Notes under the pieces: model-generated
Databases searched by the model: none
Seen by the model: only the letters and a program-made list of their open reading frames with translations
What the model was told of the DNA's origin: nothing
From: Actinomycetes bacterium
Lineage (GTDB): Bacteria > Actinomycetota > Acidimicrobiia > Acidimicrobiales > Bog-793
NCBI GenBank assembly: GCA_021785095.1
Contig: JAJYGM010000221.1
Location: forward strand, 1 to 8,267
Length of the DNA: 8,267 bases
Reading direction: 5' to 3'
Part shown: positions 1 to 8,267 of the stretch, piece after piece
How the letters are laid out: each line of letters starts with the position of its first letter
How positions within the stretch are numbered: position 1 is the stretch's first letter
Made by a program: the position numbers and the translations under genes

Positions 1-1
1 C

Positions 2-2107
2 ACCGGCCGACGCGCGGCCCACCGACGCGCCCGTCCGAGGGTCCGGCCGACCGACGGGTTCTTCGACGACCTCGGTCCGGGTGGCTACGTCGTCCACCGC
101 CAGCACGGGGTCGCCCGCTACGCGGGCATGACGACGCGCGCCGTCGCGGGCACGACCCGCGACTACCTCGTGCTCGAGTTCCGGGGGAGCGACCGGCTCT
201 ATCTCCCGGTCGACCAGATCGAGGCGATCACCCCCTACAGCGGCGGCGACTCGCCCACCCTGTCCAAGATGGGTGGCGCCGACTGGCAGCGTGCCCGTTC
301 GAGGGCGCGGGCCGCCGCGGGCGAGGTCGCTCAGGAGCTCGTCGAGCTGTACCGGCGACGCCTGGAGGTCCTGGGTCACGGCTTCGCACCCGATTCGCCG
401 TGGCAGCGAGAGCTCGAGTCGTCCTTCCCCTACACCGAGACCGCGGACCAGCTCCGTGCGATCGCGGACGTGAAGGCCGACATGGAGCTGCCGAGGCCGA
501 TGGACCGGCTCGTCTGCGGCGACGTCGGCTTCGGGAAGACCGAGGTCGCGGTGCGCGCGGTCTTCAAGGCGGTGCAGGACGGCAAGCAGGCTGCGGTCCT
601 CGTGCCGACCACGCTGCTCGCGAGCCAGCACCACCAGACGTTCTCCGACCGCTTCGCCGCCTTCCCGGTGAGGGTCGAGCTGTTGAGCCGCTTCCTCTCG
701 CCCTCCCAGGCCAAGAAGGTGGTCGACGGGCTGGCGGACGGCTCGGTCGACGTCGTGGTCGGCACCCACCGGCTGCTCGCCCAGGACGTCCGCTTCAAGC
801 GCCTGGGGCTCCTCGTCGTCGACGAGGAGCAGCGCTTCGGGGTCACGCACAAAGAGGCGGTCAAACGGATCGCCGAGGGCGTCGACGTGCTCACCCTCAC
901 GGCGAGCCCGATCCCGAGGACGCTCGAGATGGCGCTCACCGGGATCCGCGACCTGTCCCTCGTGAACACGCCACCCGCGGACCGCCGGCCGATCCTCACC
1001 TACGTGGGCGAGTACGACGAGGCTGCGGTCTCCGAGGCGATCCGGCGCGAGCTCCTGCGCGAAGGCCAGGTCTTCTTCGTGCACAACCGCGTGATGGACA
1101 TCGACGCGGTCGCAGGCAGGCTGCGCGCGCTCGTGCCCGAGGCCCGCATCGCCGTCGCGCACGGGCAGATGGACGAAGGGAGCCTCGAGCAGGTGGTGCT
1201 GGACTTCTGGGAGCGAAAGTTCGACGTGCTCGTGTGCACGACGATCATCGAGTCCGGGATCGACATGCCCTCGGTGAACACCCTCGTCGTCGACCGCGCC
1301 GACGCGCTCGGCCTCGGCCAGCTCCACCAGATCCGCGGCCGGGTCGGTCGCAGCTACCAGCGCGCGTACGCCTACCTCTTCCACCCCGCTGACCGGGTGC
1401 TGACCGAGCAGGCGTACGAGAGACTGCGCACGGTCGGCGAGCACACCGAGCTCGGCGCGGGCTTCAAGATCGCGATGCGGGATCTCGAGATCCGCGGCGC
1501 GGGCAACCTCCTCGGGTCGACACAGTCCGGGCACATCGCAGCCGTGGGGTACGACCTCTACGTCCAGATGGTCGCCGAGGCGGTGGCCGAGGCGCGCGGC
1601 GAGCCCCGCCCGGCTCCGCCGGCGGTGTCGCTCGACGTGCCCGGGGACGCGAGCCTCCCGAGCGATTACGTGCCCCTCGAGGACGCGCGACTCGAGGCCT
1701 ATCGACGGCTCGCGGCGGCGACCTCGTCCGCCGACGTGGACGACATCGCCGAGGAGTGGGCCGACCGCTACGGGCCGCCCCCTCGTGCGGCCACCGGGCT
1801 CCTCTCGCTCGCACGCCTGCGTGTCGAGTGCCTGCGCACCGGGATCCAGGAGGTGGCGGTGGTCCCGGCTCGCGTCGGCGGGGCGCGCCAGCCCGTGGCC
1901 AGGATCTCTCCCGTCACGCTCCCCGCCAGCGCACAAGTCCGGCTCCGCCGCCTCGTACCGGGCGCCGCCTATCGCGAGCAGCTGCACCAGCTCGTGGTGC
2001 CGCTCACCGGCGAGGGCCACCCCGCCGAGGTGCTCCGGTCGTTGGTGGTTGCCCTCCTCCCGCCGCCCGAGGACCCGGCAGTCACCGATAGCATGCGCGG
2101 CGCATGA
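2..2107 (+). CDS. mfd: Transcription-repair coupling factor Mfd, 5'-truncated by the window edge
   Basis: Mfd is a cytoplasmic ATP-driven DNA translocase that removes RNA polymerase stalled at lesions and recruits UvrA. The frame is open from base 2, giving 701 visible residues of a protein usually near 1,150, so the UvrB-like N-terminal modules lie upstream. The ATG at 128 is internal: the RNA-polymerase-interacting domain already begins before it (GGYVVHRQHGVARYAG, residues about 27-42). The RecG-like helicase core follows: the FPYTETADQL segment, Walker A GDVGFGKT (173-180), Walker B DEEQ (274-277), motif III TASPIPRT (300-307, where TATPIPRT is usual), GTHRLL, the IIESGID segment and motif VI RGRVGR (445-450). 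The TRCF C-terminal domain covers about residue 540 to the end. The stop shares ATGA with the next gene, suggesting co-translation. Identification is secure. Confidence 0.97.
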   Translation, partial: TGRRAAHRRARPRVRPTDGFFDDLGPGGYVVHRQHGVARYAGMTTRAVAGTTRDYLVLEFRGSDRLYLPVDQIEAITPYSGGDSPTLSKMGGADWQRARSRARAAAGEVAQELVELYRRRLEVLGHGFAPDSPWQRELESSFPYTETADQLRAIADVKADMELPRPMDRLVCGDVGFGKTEVAVRAVFKAVQDGKQAAVLVPTTLLASQHHQTFSDRFAAFPVRVELLSRFLSPSQAKKVVDGLADGSVDVVVGTHRLLAQDVRFKRLGLLVVDEEQRFGVTHKEAVKRIAEGVDVLTLTASPIPRTLEMALTGIRDLSLVNTPPADRRPILTYVGEYDEAAVSEAIRRELLREGQVFFVHNRVMDIDAVAGRLRALVPEARIAVAHGQMDEGSLEQVVLDFWERKFDVLVCTTIIESGIDMPSVNTLVVDRADALGLGQLHQIRGRVGRSYQRAYAYLFHPADRVLTEQAYERLRTVGEHTELGAGFKIAMRDLEIRGAGNLLGSTQSGHIAAVGYDLYVQMVAEAVAEARGEPRPAPPAVSLDVPGDASLPSDYVPLEDARLEAYRRLAAATSSADVDDIAEEWADRYGPPPRAATGLLSLARLRVECLRTGIQEVAVVPARVGGARQPVARISPVTLPASAQVRLRRLVPGAAYREQLHQLVVPLTGEGHPAEVLRSLVVALLPPPEDPAVTDSMRGA

Positions 2108-3213
2108 AGCGGCTCGTCCTCCTGCTCGCGGCCGTCGCGGCCGCCGTCGCCCTCGCGGGCGCCTACCTCCCCTCCAGCGCTGCCACCGTGGGCCAGACGT
2201 CGATCAGCCGACAGGCCCTCGACTCGGACCTCTCGGCGATCGCCGGCAGCGCCGACTACGTGTGCTTCCTCTCCGAGGAGCGCCAGCTCTCGACCAACTC
2301 GAAGCTCCCGGTGCTCGGTGCGGGCACCGCGAGCGCCAAGGGCGGCATCTACGACGCGGCGTTCGTCGACAACTGGCTCGCGTCGATGGTCACCGACACG
2401 GTCATCTCTGCGCTGATCACCCGCGACGGCCTGCGCGTCACCCCCTCGGACCTCGCGACCGCCCGGGGCGTGCTCTCGCGTCGCATCACCGACGTCCTGG
2501 ACACCTACGCGCGCGACTCCGGCCTGCCCTCGCCCAGCTGCAGCGGCAGCGGCCAGGCCGTGCTCTCCTCCCTTCCCCCTTGGTTCCGATCCGAGCAGGT
2601 GCGTGCCGAAGCCGCCCAGGCCCTGCTCGATGCACGCGCCGCTGGGTCGGGGCTCTCGGCCGGGGCCATCGCCACCTACTTCGCGCGGCACCGTGTGCTG
2701 TTCGACAAGGACTGCGTGGACGTCGTGGTGGTCCAGACCCCTTCCGCCGCAGCCCAGGTCGAGGCCGCGCTCGCCAGGGGCGTGAGCTTCGCCCACGAGG
2801 CACAGGTGGCCTCGCTCACACGGACGTCGGCGGCCAACGGGGGCGTCGCCGGCTGCGGGTACCTGCAAGGGACGTTCCTCGGCACAGCGGTCGGCAAGCT
2901 CGCCGTCGGCGCGGTGACGCCCGTCGTTCCCGGCGCCGGCGTCTACTGGGTGGTGAAGCTCGCGAGCAGGTCGGCGGTCTCGCTCCGCACCGCCCGGCTC
3001 ACAGTCGTGACAGCCATCCTGCGCGCCGGCCAAGGGCGCGCCGACGCGGTGCTGGTCGCGGCGCTGCGGTCGACCAGCGTCGGTGTGGACCCGCGCTACG
3101 GCGGCGCGTCTGCGCACAGCCTCGCACTCGTCCTGCCGGCGCCCTCGCCGCCTCCCGGCGCCGAGCTCTCGCCGTCGGCCAACCGCCCCACCTTGACAGC
3201 AGCCAGTTCATGA
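2104..3213 (+). CDS. Exported SurA/PpiC-like foldase (parvulin-type peptidyl-prolyl isomerase relative)
   Basis: This 369-residue protein probably helps fold secreted proteins outside the membrane. Residues 1-27 form a signal peptide (MKR, then a run of Leu/Ala/Val, with a likely cut after the SSAA stretch). There is no lipobox cysteine. The mature N-terminus (TVGQTSISRQALDSDL) matches the start of SurA N-terminal domains, and the helical chaperone region runs to about 195. Residues 200-290 resemble a PpiC/rotamase domain: a beta strand, an A-x-x-V-E-A-A-L-x-x-G-x-S-F-A segment, an NGGVAGCGYL turn (family form GGDLG) and a final YWVVKLASR strand. The usual histidine of the first parvulin strand is not seen, so isomerase activity is uncertain. 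Four cysteines (54, 146, 204, 251) could form disulfides. The C-terminal 30 residues are Pro/Ser-rich. The ATG overlaps the mfd stop (ATGA) with no clear Shine-Dalgarno, implying translational coupling. Confidence 0.8.
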   Translation: MKRLVLLLAAVAAAVALAGAYLPSSAATVGQTSISRQALDSDLSAIAGSADYVCFLSEERQLSTNSKLPVLGAGTASAKGGIYDAAFVDNWLASMVTDTVISALITRDGLRVTPSDLATARGVLSRRITDVLDTYARDSGLPSPSCSGSGQAVLSSLPPWFRSEQVRAEAAQALLDARAAGSGLSAGAIATYFARHRVLFDKDCVDVVVVQTPSAAAQVEAALARGVSFAHEAQVASLTRTSAANGGVAGCGYLQGTFLGTAVGKLAVGAVTPVVPGAGVYWVVKLASRSAVSLRTARLTVVTAILRAGQGRADAVLVAALRSTSVGVDPRYGGASAHSLALVLPAPSPPPGAELSPSANRPTLTAASS

Positions 3214-3238
3214 GCGCCGCGAGGTAGGTGGGGCTCGG

Positions 3239-4843
3239 GTGGCTCGGCCGCTCGTCACCGTCGTCGGCCTGGGCCCCGCCGGCGAGGACCTGATCCCGTC
3301 CACGACCCGCGAGCTGTTGTGCTCCGCGACGATGGCGTTCCTGCGCACCTCGCGCCATCCGGCGGCCTCGGCCTTGTTCGGGCCGGGCTCGTCCGTCCCT
3401 CCCGCCTCGGGTCGATCCGCGAAGCCCACCTCCGCCTCGGGGCCGTCCGCCGCCGCCGCCGTCGCCGCGTTCGACCAGTACGACGAGGCAGAGACCTTCG
3501 ACGAGGTCTACGAGCGCATCGTGGAGGACCTGGTGGCCGCGGCGCAGGCGGTGTCGGCCGGCGGCGGCCAGGTCGTCTACGCCGTCCCGGGCTCGCCGAT
3601 GGTCGGCGAGCGCACCGTCGAGCTCTTGCGCTCGGACCCGAGGATCGACGTCACCCTCGTCCCCGCCATGTCCTTCCTCGACCTCGCCTGGGCGCGCCTC
3701 GGCGTGGACCCCCTGGCTGCGGGTGTCCGGCTGGTCGACGGCACCCGCTTCGCCGTGGAGGCCGCTGGAGAGCGCGGCCCGCTGCTCGTCGCCCAGTGCT
3801 GGTCCCAAACGGTGCTCTCCGAGGTGAAGCTCGCGATCGGCGACGTGGAGGCGTCGGAGGACGTGGCGGTGACCGTCCTCCATCATCTCGGCCTCGACGA
3901 CGAGGTGGTCGTCGTCGTCCCCTGGCACGAGCTCGATCGCGCCATCGTGCCCGACCACCTGACCACCTTGTGGGTGCCCGAGCTGGCCGCGCGGGTGGCC
4001 GGCGAGCTGGCCGCCCTGGACGAGCTGGTGCGGCGCCTCCGGCACGATTGCCCCTGGGACCGCCAGCAGACCCACACGTCGCTCGAGCGGCACCTCTTGG
4101 AGGAGGCCTACGAGGTCCTGGAGGCGATCGACGCCCTCGAGCGGGCGCGCCACGACGACGGAGCGGGCCGGGACGGCGACGCCGGGCAGCGTGCGGCGCT
4201 CCACCTCGAAGAGGAGCTCGGCGATCTCTTGTTCCAGGTCTTCATCCACTCGCGCCTGGCCGCCGAAGAGGGGAGCTTCACCGTCGCAGACGTGGCGAGG
4301 TCCCTCCACGACAAGCTCGTCTCGCGCCACCCCCACGTCTTCGGCGACGTCGCGGCCCACGACGCGGTGACCGTGGTGGCGAACTGGGAGGAGATCAAGA
4401 AGAAGGAGAAGGGGCGCGCGAGCGTGACCGACGGCATCCCCGCTGCGCTGCCGTCGTTGGCGCTCGCAGTGAAGCTGCAGCGCAAGTCCGGCGCAGTACC
4501 AGGAGCGTCGCTGGCGGAGGCGGGCACGCTCCGGGCCGACGCGGGCGCGCTGCTGGACGCGCTGGCCGGGGTCGGCGCCGAGACGGCGCCCGTCGCCGAC
4601 GCGTCGGCGCGCCGGACCCAGGAGCCGGAGAGCCCGCCCGCCGACGTCGCGGGCGCGCTGCTGTGGGCGGTCTCGGACCTCGTGAGACGTGCAGGCGTCG
4701 AGCCCGAAGACGCGCTGCGCGCGGAGGCGGGAAGGTTCGCTGCCCGTCTTCGCGAGGCGGAAAGACGCGCCGAGCAGCTGGGCAAGGAGAGCCGGATCGA
4801 GCGGCGGCGAGCGAGCGAAGACCGGACGCCTCCTCCAGGCTGA
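3239..4843 (+). CDS. mazG: Methylase-MazG fusion: nucleoside triphosphate pyrophosphohydrolase with YabN-type N-terminal domain
   Basis: MazG hydrolyses non-canonical or excess NTPs to NMP and pyrophosphate. This 534-residue form has three parts. Residues 1-245 resemble the tetrapyrrole-methylase-like domain of B. subtilis YabN (VTVVGLGPAGEDL, RTSRHP, VVYAVPGSPMVGERTV, VPAMSFLDLA, HHLG, DHLTTLWVP). It carries an Ala/Ser/Pro-rich insert at about 48-76. Residues 258-420 are an intact MazG domain: CPWDRQQTHTSL, metal ligands E288-E289-x-x-E292 and E326-x-x-D329, then the NWEEIKKKEK and VKLQRKSG segments. Residues 425-510 align with the second MazG repeat (GVEPEDALRAEAGRF), but its E-x-x-D has become V470-x-x-A473, so it is probably structural. 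The GTG start puts VTVVGLGP in the normal place; a weak AGGTGGGG ribosome site lies 5 bases upstream. A 25-base gap separates it from the foldase gene, so co-transcription is likely. The role of the methylase-like half is unknown. Confidence 0.92.
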   Translation: MARPLVTVVGLGPAGEDLIPSTTRELLCSATMAFLRTSRHPAASALFGPGSSVPPASGRSAKPTSASGPSAAAAVAAFDQYDEAETFDEVYERIVEDLVAAAQAVSAGGGQVVYAVPGSPMVGERTVELLRSDPRIDVTLVPAMSFLDLAWARLGVDPLAAGVRLVDGTRFAVEAAGERGPLLVAQCWSQTVLSEVKLAIGDVEASEDVAVTVLHHLGLDDEVVVVVPWHELDRAIVPDHLTTLWVPELAARVAGELAALDELVRRLRHDCPWDRQQTHTSLERHLLEEAYEVLEAIDALERARHDDGAGRDGDAGQRAALHLEEELGDLLFQVFIHSRLAAEEGSFTVADVARSLHDKLVSRHPHVFGDVAAHDAVTVVANWEEIKKKEKGRASVTDGIPAALPSLALAVKLQRKSGAVPGASLAEAGTLRADAGALLDALAGVGAETAPVADASARRTQEPESPPADVAGALLWAVSDLVRRAGVEPEDALRAEAGRFAARLREAERRAEQLGKESRIERRRASEDRTPPPG

Positions 4844-4867
4844 TCCCGTTCGAGCGCGCCGCAGCGA

Positions 4868-4887
4868 TGCCGGACGCGGAGCCGGCA
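4868..4887. other. Small inverted repeat in the mazG-eno gap
   Basis: TGCCGG (4868-4873) and its exact complement CCGGCA (4882-4887) flank an 8-base loop, 25 bases after the mazG stop. No U-tract follows, so this is not a standard intrinsic terminator. It may be a weak mRNA hairpin, or chance in such G+C-rich DNA. Confidence 0.25.
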
Positions 4888-4918
4888 CGGAAGACCCGAT
4901 GCTGCTGAGGCGATCCGG

Positions 4919-4924
4919 TAGCGT
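4919..4924 (+). promoter_or_regulatory. Candidate -10 box upstream of eno
   Basis: TAGCGT fits the TANNNT pattern of actinobacterial sigma-70-type -10 elements and lies 44 bases before the eno start, in the only gap longer than 100 bases between genes here. No convincing -35 hexamer is seen 16-19 bases upstream, so the call rests on one short motif and on position. A promoter here would let eno be expressed apart from the upstream repair genes. Confidence 0.25.
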
Positions 4925-4964
4925 GGAGTGCCGCCGAACGGCTGTGACTGCGCCAGGGAGCTGA

Positions 4965-6971
<2,007 letters not shown>

Positions 6972-6975
<4 letters not shown>

Positions 6976-8267
6976 GCGAGCCGCCCGAGCCGCGCCTCGG
7001 CGCGGCCGCGCAAGACCGTTCGTCGCGCGGCGCGCGGGTCGCGGTGCCCGGAGCGGAGGAGCAGCGCCGCGACGACCTCGCGATGGTGACCGCGCTCCTC
7101 GGCCATGCGCCCCGCGGCGACCTCGCGGTCGTGAGGCGCCGCCGCGACCGGGTCCCGTCGGTCATCGAGAACGCGCCGTTGCTCCACGACGGGACGCCGA
7201 TGCCCACTCGTTTCTGGCTCGTGGACCCCGAGCTCCGCTCGGCCGTCTCGAGGCTCGAATCGGAGGGAGGGGTGCGCGCGGCCGAGGCGGCGGTCGACCC
7301 GGCGGAGCTCGCGCGGGCGCACGAGCGCTACGCGGCGGAGCGGGACGCGCTCATCCCTGCGGGCCGACGGGGACCCCGGCCGACCGGGGGCGTGGGGGGC
7401 GCGCGAGCCGGGGTGAAGTGCCTGCACGCCCACCTCGCCTGGTGGCTGGCTGGGGGAGACGACCCGGTCGGTGCCTGGGTGGCAGAGCGGCTGGGCACGA
7501 GCCGCGAGCTGCCAGATCAGCCCGAGGAGGTCCGGTCGCGTCGAGCCGGGGCAGCGACCGGCTCCTCGGGAGCGCAGGATCCCGGGAGCCGGCGCGCGCC
7601 GCCGTCCGTCCGAGGCGGCTCGCACGCGGCCGACAGGCTGCTCGAGCGCAAGGACTACCGCACGCTTTCCGTGATCGTCCCGGTGTACAACGAGCGGGCG
7701 ACCGTCGCCGAGATCATCCGCCGGGTGCGTGCCGCGGACGTGCCGCTCGTCGTGGACGTCGTGGTCGTCGACGACGGGTCGACCGATGGCACCGACCAGG
7801 TGCTCGCCGCCGTCGCAGACTCCACCGTGCGTGTGGTCAGGCACGAGCGCAACCGCGGAAAGGGCGCGGCAGTGCGCACGGCCCTCGAGCGCGCGACCGG
7901 CGACCTCGTGATCGTCCAGGACGCGGACCTCGAGTACGACCCCGACGACTGGTCGCAGCTGCTCGATCCGATCTTGAAGCACAAGGCGCACGTCGTCTAC
8001 GGCAGCCGGTTCACCGGCGGCCGGAAGAACATGCTCCTCCTCCATTGGATCGGGAACCGCTTCCTCTCGCTCGTGACCAACCTCCTCTACGCGACGACGC
8101 TCTCGGACATGGAGACGTGCTACAAGGCCTTCGACCGGCGCGTGATCGACGGCATGACGATCGAGTCCGACCGATTCGAGTTCGAGCCCGAGATCACCGC
8201 CAAGGTCCTGCGTCGCGGCTACCGCATCTACGAAGTGCCGATCAGCTACGCAGGCCGGGAGCCCGAA
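6972..8267 (+). CDS. DUF501 - family 2 glycosyltransferase fusion, 3'-truncated by the window edge
   Basis: The frame starts at an ATG sharing ATGA with the septum gene and stays open for 432 codons to the window end. Residues about 38-173 are a DUF501 domain (function unknown): LGHAPRGDLAVV, DGTPMPTRFWLVDPEL, SRLESEGGVR, then GVKCLHAHLAWWLA (K149-C150-L151-H152) and DDPVGAW. The Cys/Gly-containing stretch usual after the first strand is replaced by RRRRDRVPSV. Residues 174-228 form a charged Gly/Ser/Pro-rich linker. From 229 a GT-A fold glycosyltransferase begins (LSVIVPVYNE, VVDDGSTDGT, QDADLEYDP). In-frame ATG, GTG and TTG are absent from 7482 to 7670, so the transferase has no conventional start of its own before GTG 7671, which lies in its first strand. 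DUF501 proteins are normally separate and about 160-180 residues, so this is read as a real fusion, barring a sequence error. Confidence 0.8.
7656..8267 (+). other. Family 2 glycosyltransferase domain (DPM1-like) within the fused frame, incomplete
   Basis: This part of the fused frame matches bacterial dolichyl-phosphate-mannose-synthase-like enzymes, which move a sugar from a nucleotide donor to a polyprenyl phosphate at the membrane. Using fusion numbering: first strand SVIVPVYNE (233-241), donor-binding VDDGSTDGT (266-274), N-R-G-K-G-A-A-V-R-T, metal-binding D317-A-D319 in QDADLEYDP, GSRF (344-347), the acceptor-side DMETCYKAF (379-387), RFEFEPEITAKV (401-412) and VPISYAGRE near the end. 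The window stops just where the family usually has a GKKI-type segment, so perhaps 30 or more residues, and any membrane helices, are missing. No membrane segment is visible so far. The actual donor and acceptor cannot be told. If translation restarted at GTG 7671 this could also be made as a separate protein. Confidence 0.85.

Noticed and set aside
400..1392. Arg/Ala/Pro-rich open frames on the + strand inside mfd, mazG and eno in other phases (for example 400-1392, 1785-3227, 3319-4908)
   Set aside because: They have no domain content and are out-of-phase readings of well-identified genes.
4868..4887. Intrinsic terminator after mazG
   Set aside because: The 6-bp stem has no T-run after it, so it is listed only as a weak inverted repeat.
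7475..7505. A tRNA-like string (GGTGGCAGAGCGGCTGG)
   Set aside because: It lies within DUF501 codons for GAWVAERLG, and no matching acceptor stem, anticodon arm or T-loop can be drawn.
7471..7674. Possible separate small gene bridging DUF501 and the glycosyltransferase in another phase
   Set aside because: The product is a shapeless Arg/Ala/Ser/Pro string, while the fused frame through the same bases joins smoothly to LSVIVPVYNE. It is kept only as a possible relic of an older stop.

Overview
This window comes from a very G+C-rich bacterial chromosome (about 70% or more by eye, codon third positions nearly all G or C). Every gene is on the + strand. The proteins resemble those of high-GC Actinomycetota. 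The gene order mfd - mazG - eno - ftsB/divIC - DUF501 is, from memory, the one seen around M. tuberculosis Rv1020-Rv1025. The SurA-like protein beside mfd and the TTG/GTG-rich, tightly packed layout would suit a deep lineage such as Acidimicrobiia, but that placement is inference.

Layout. Bases 2-2107 encode the C-terminal 60% or so of the transcription-repair coupling factor Mfd; its start lies outside the window. An ATGA overlap leads into an exported SurA/PpiC-like foldase (2104-3213). After 25 bases comes a large MazG (3239-4843) with an N-terminal YabN-type methylase domain and a C-terminal second MazG repeat that has lost its catalytic acids. A 124-base gap holds a small hairpin and a possible -10 box. 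Enolase follows (4968-6263), with all catalytic residues present. A FtsB/DivIC-type septum protein (about 6247-6975) overlaps the eno end. Its N-terminal tail is built from a near-perfect 36-base (12-codon) tandem repeat. A second ATGA overlap leads into a frame that begins as a DUF501 protein and continues with no stop into a family 2 glycosyltransferase, running off the window end (6972-8267).

The genes form one housekeeping cluster: DNA repair, envelope protein folding, nucleotide-pool cleaning, glycolysis, division and a polyprenyl-phosphate-type sugar transferase. The DUF501-glycosyltransferase fusion is the least expected item. In the familiar actinobacterial order DUF501 is a short stand-alone protein followed by an exopolyphosphatase gene (ppx). 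Second in interest is the freshly expanded repeat in the cytoplasmic tail of the division protein. I found no tRNA, rRNA, CRISPR array, transposase or attachment site.
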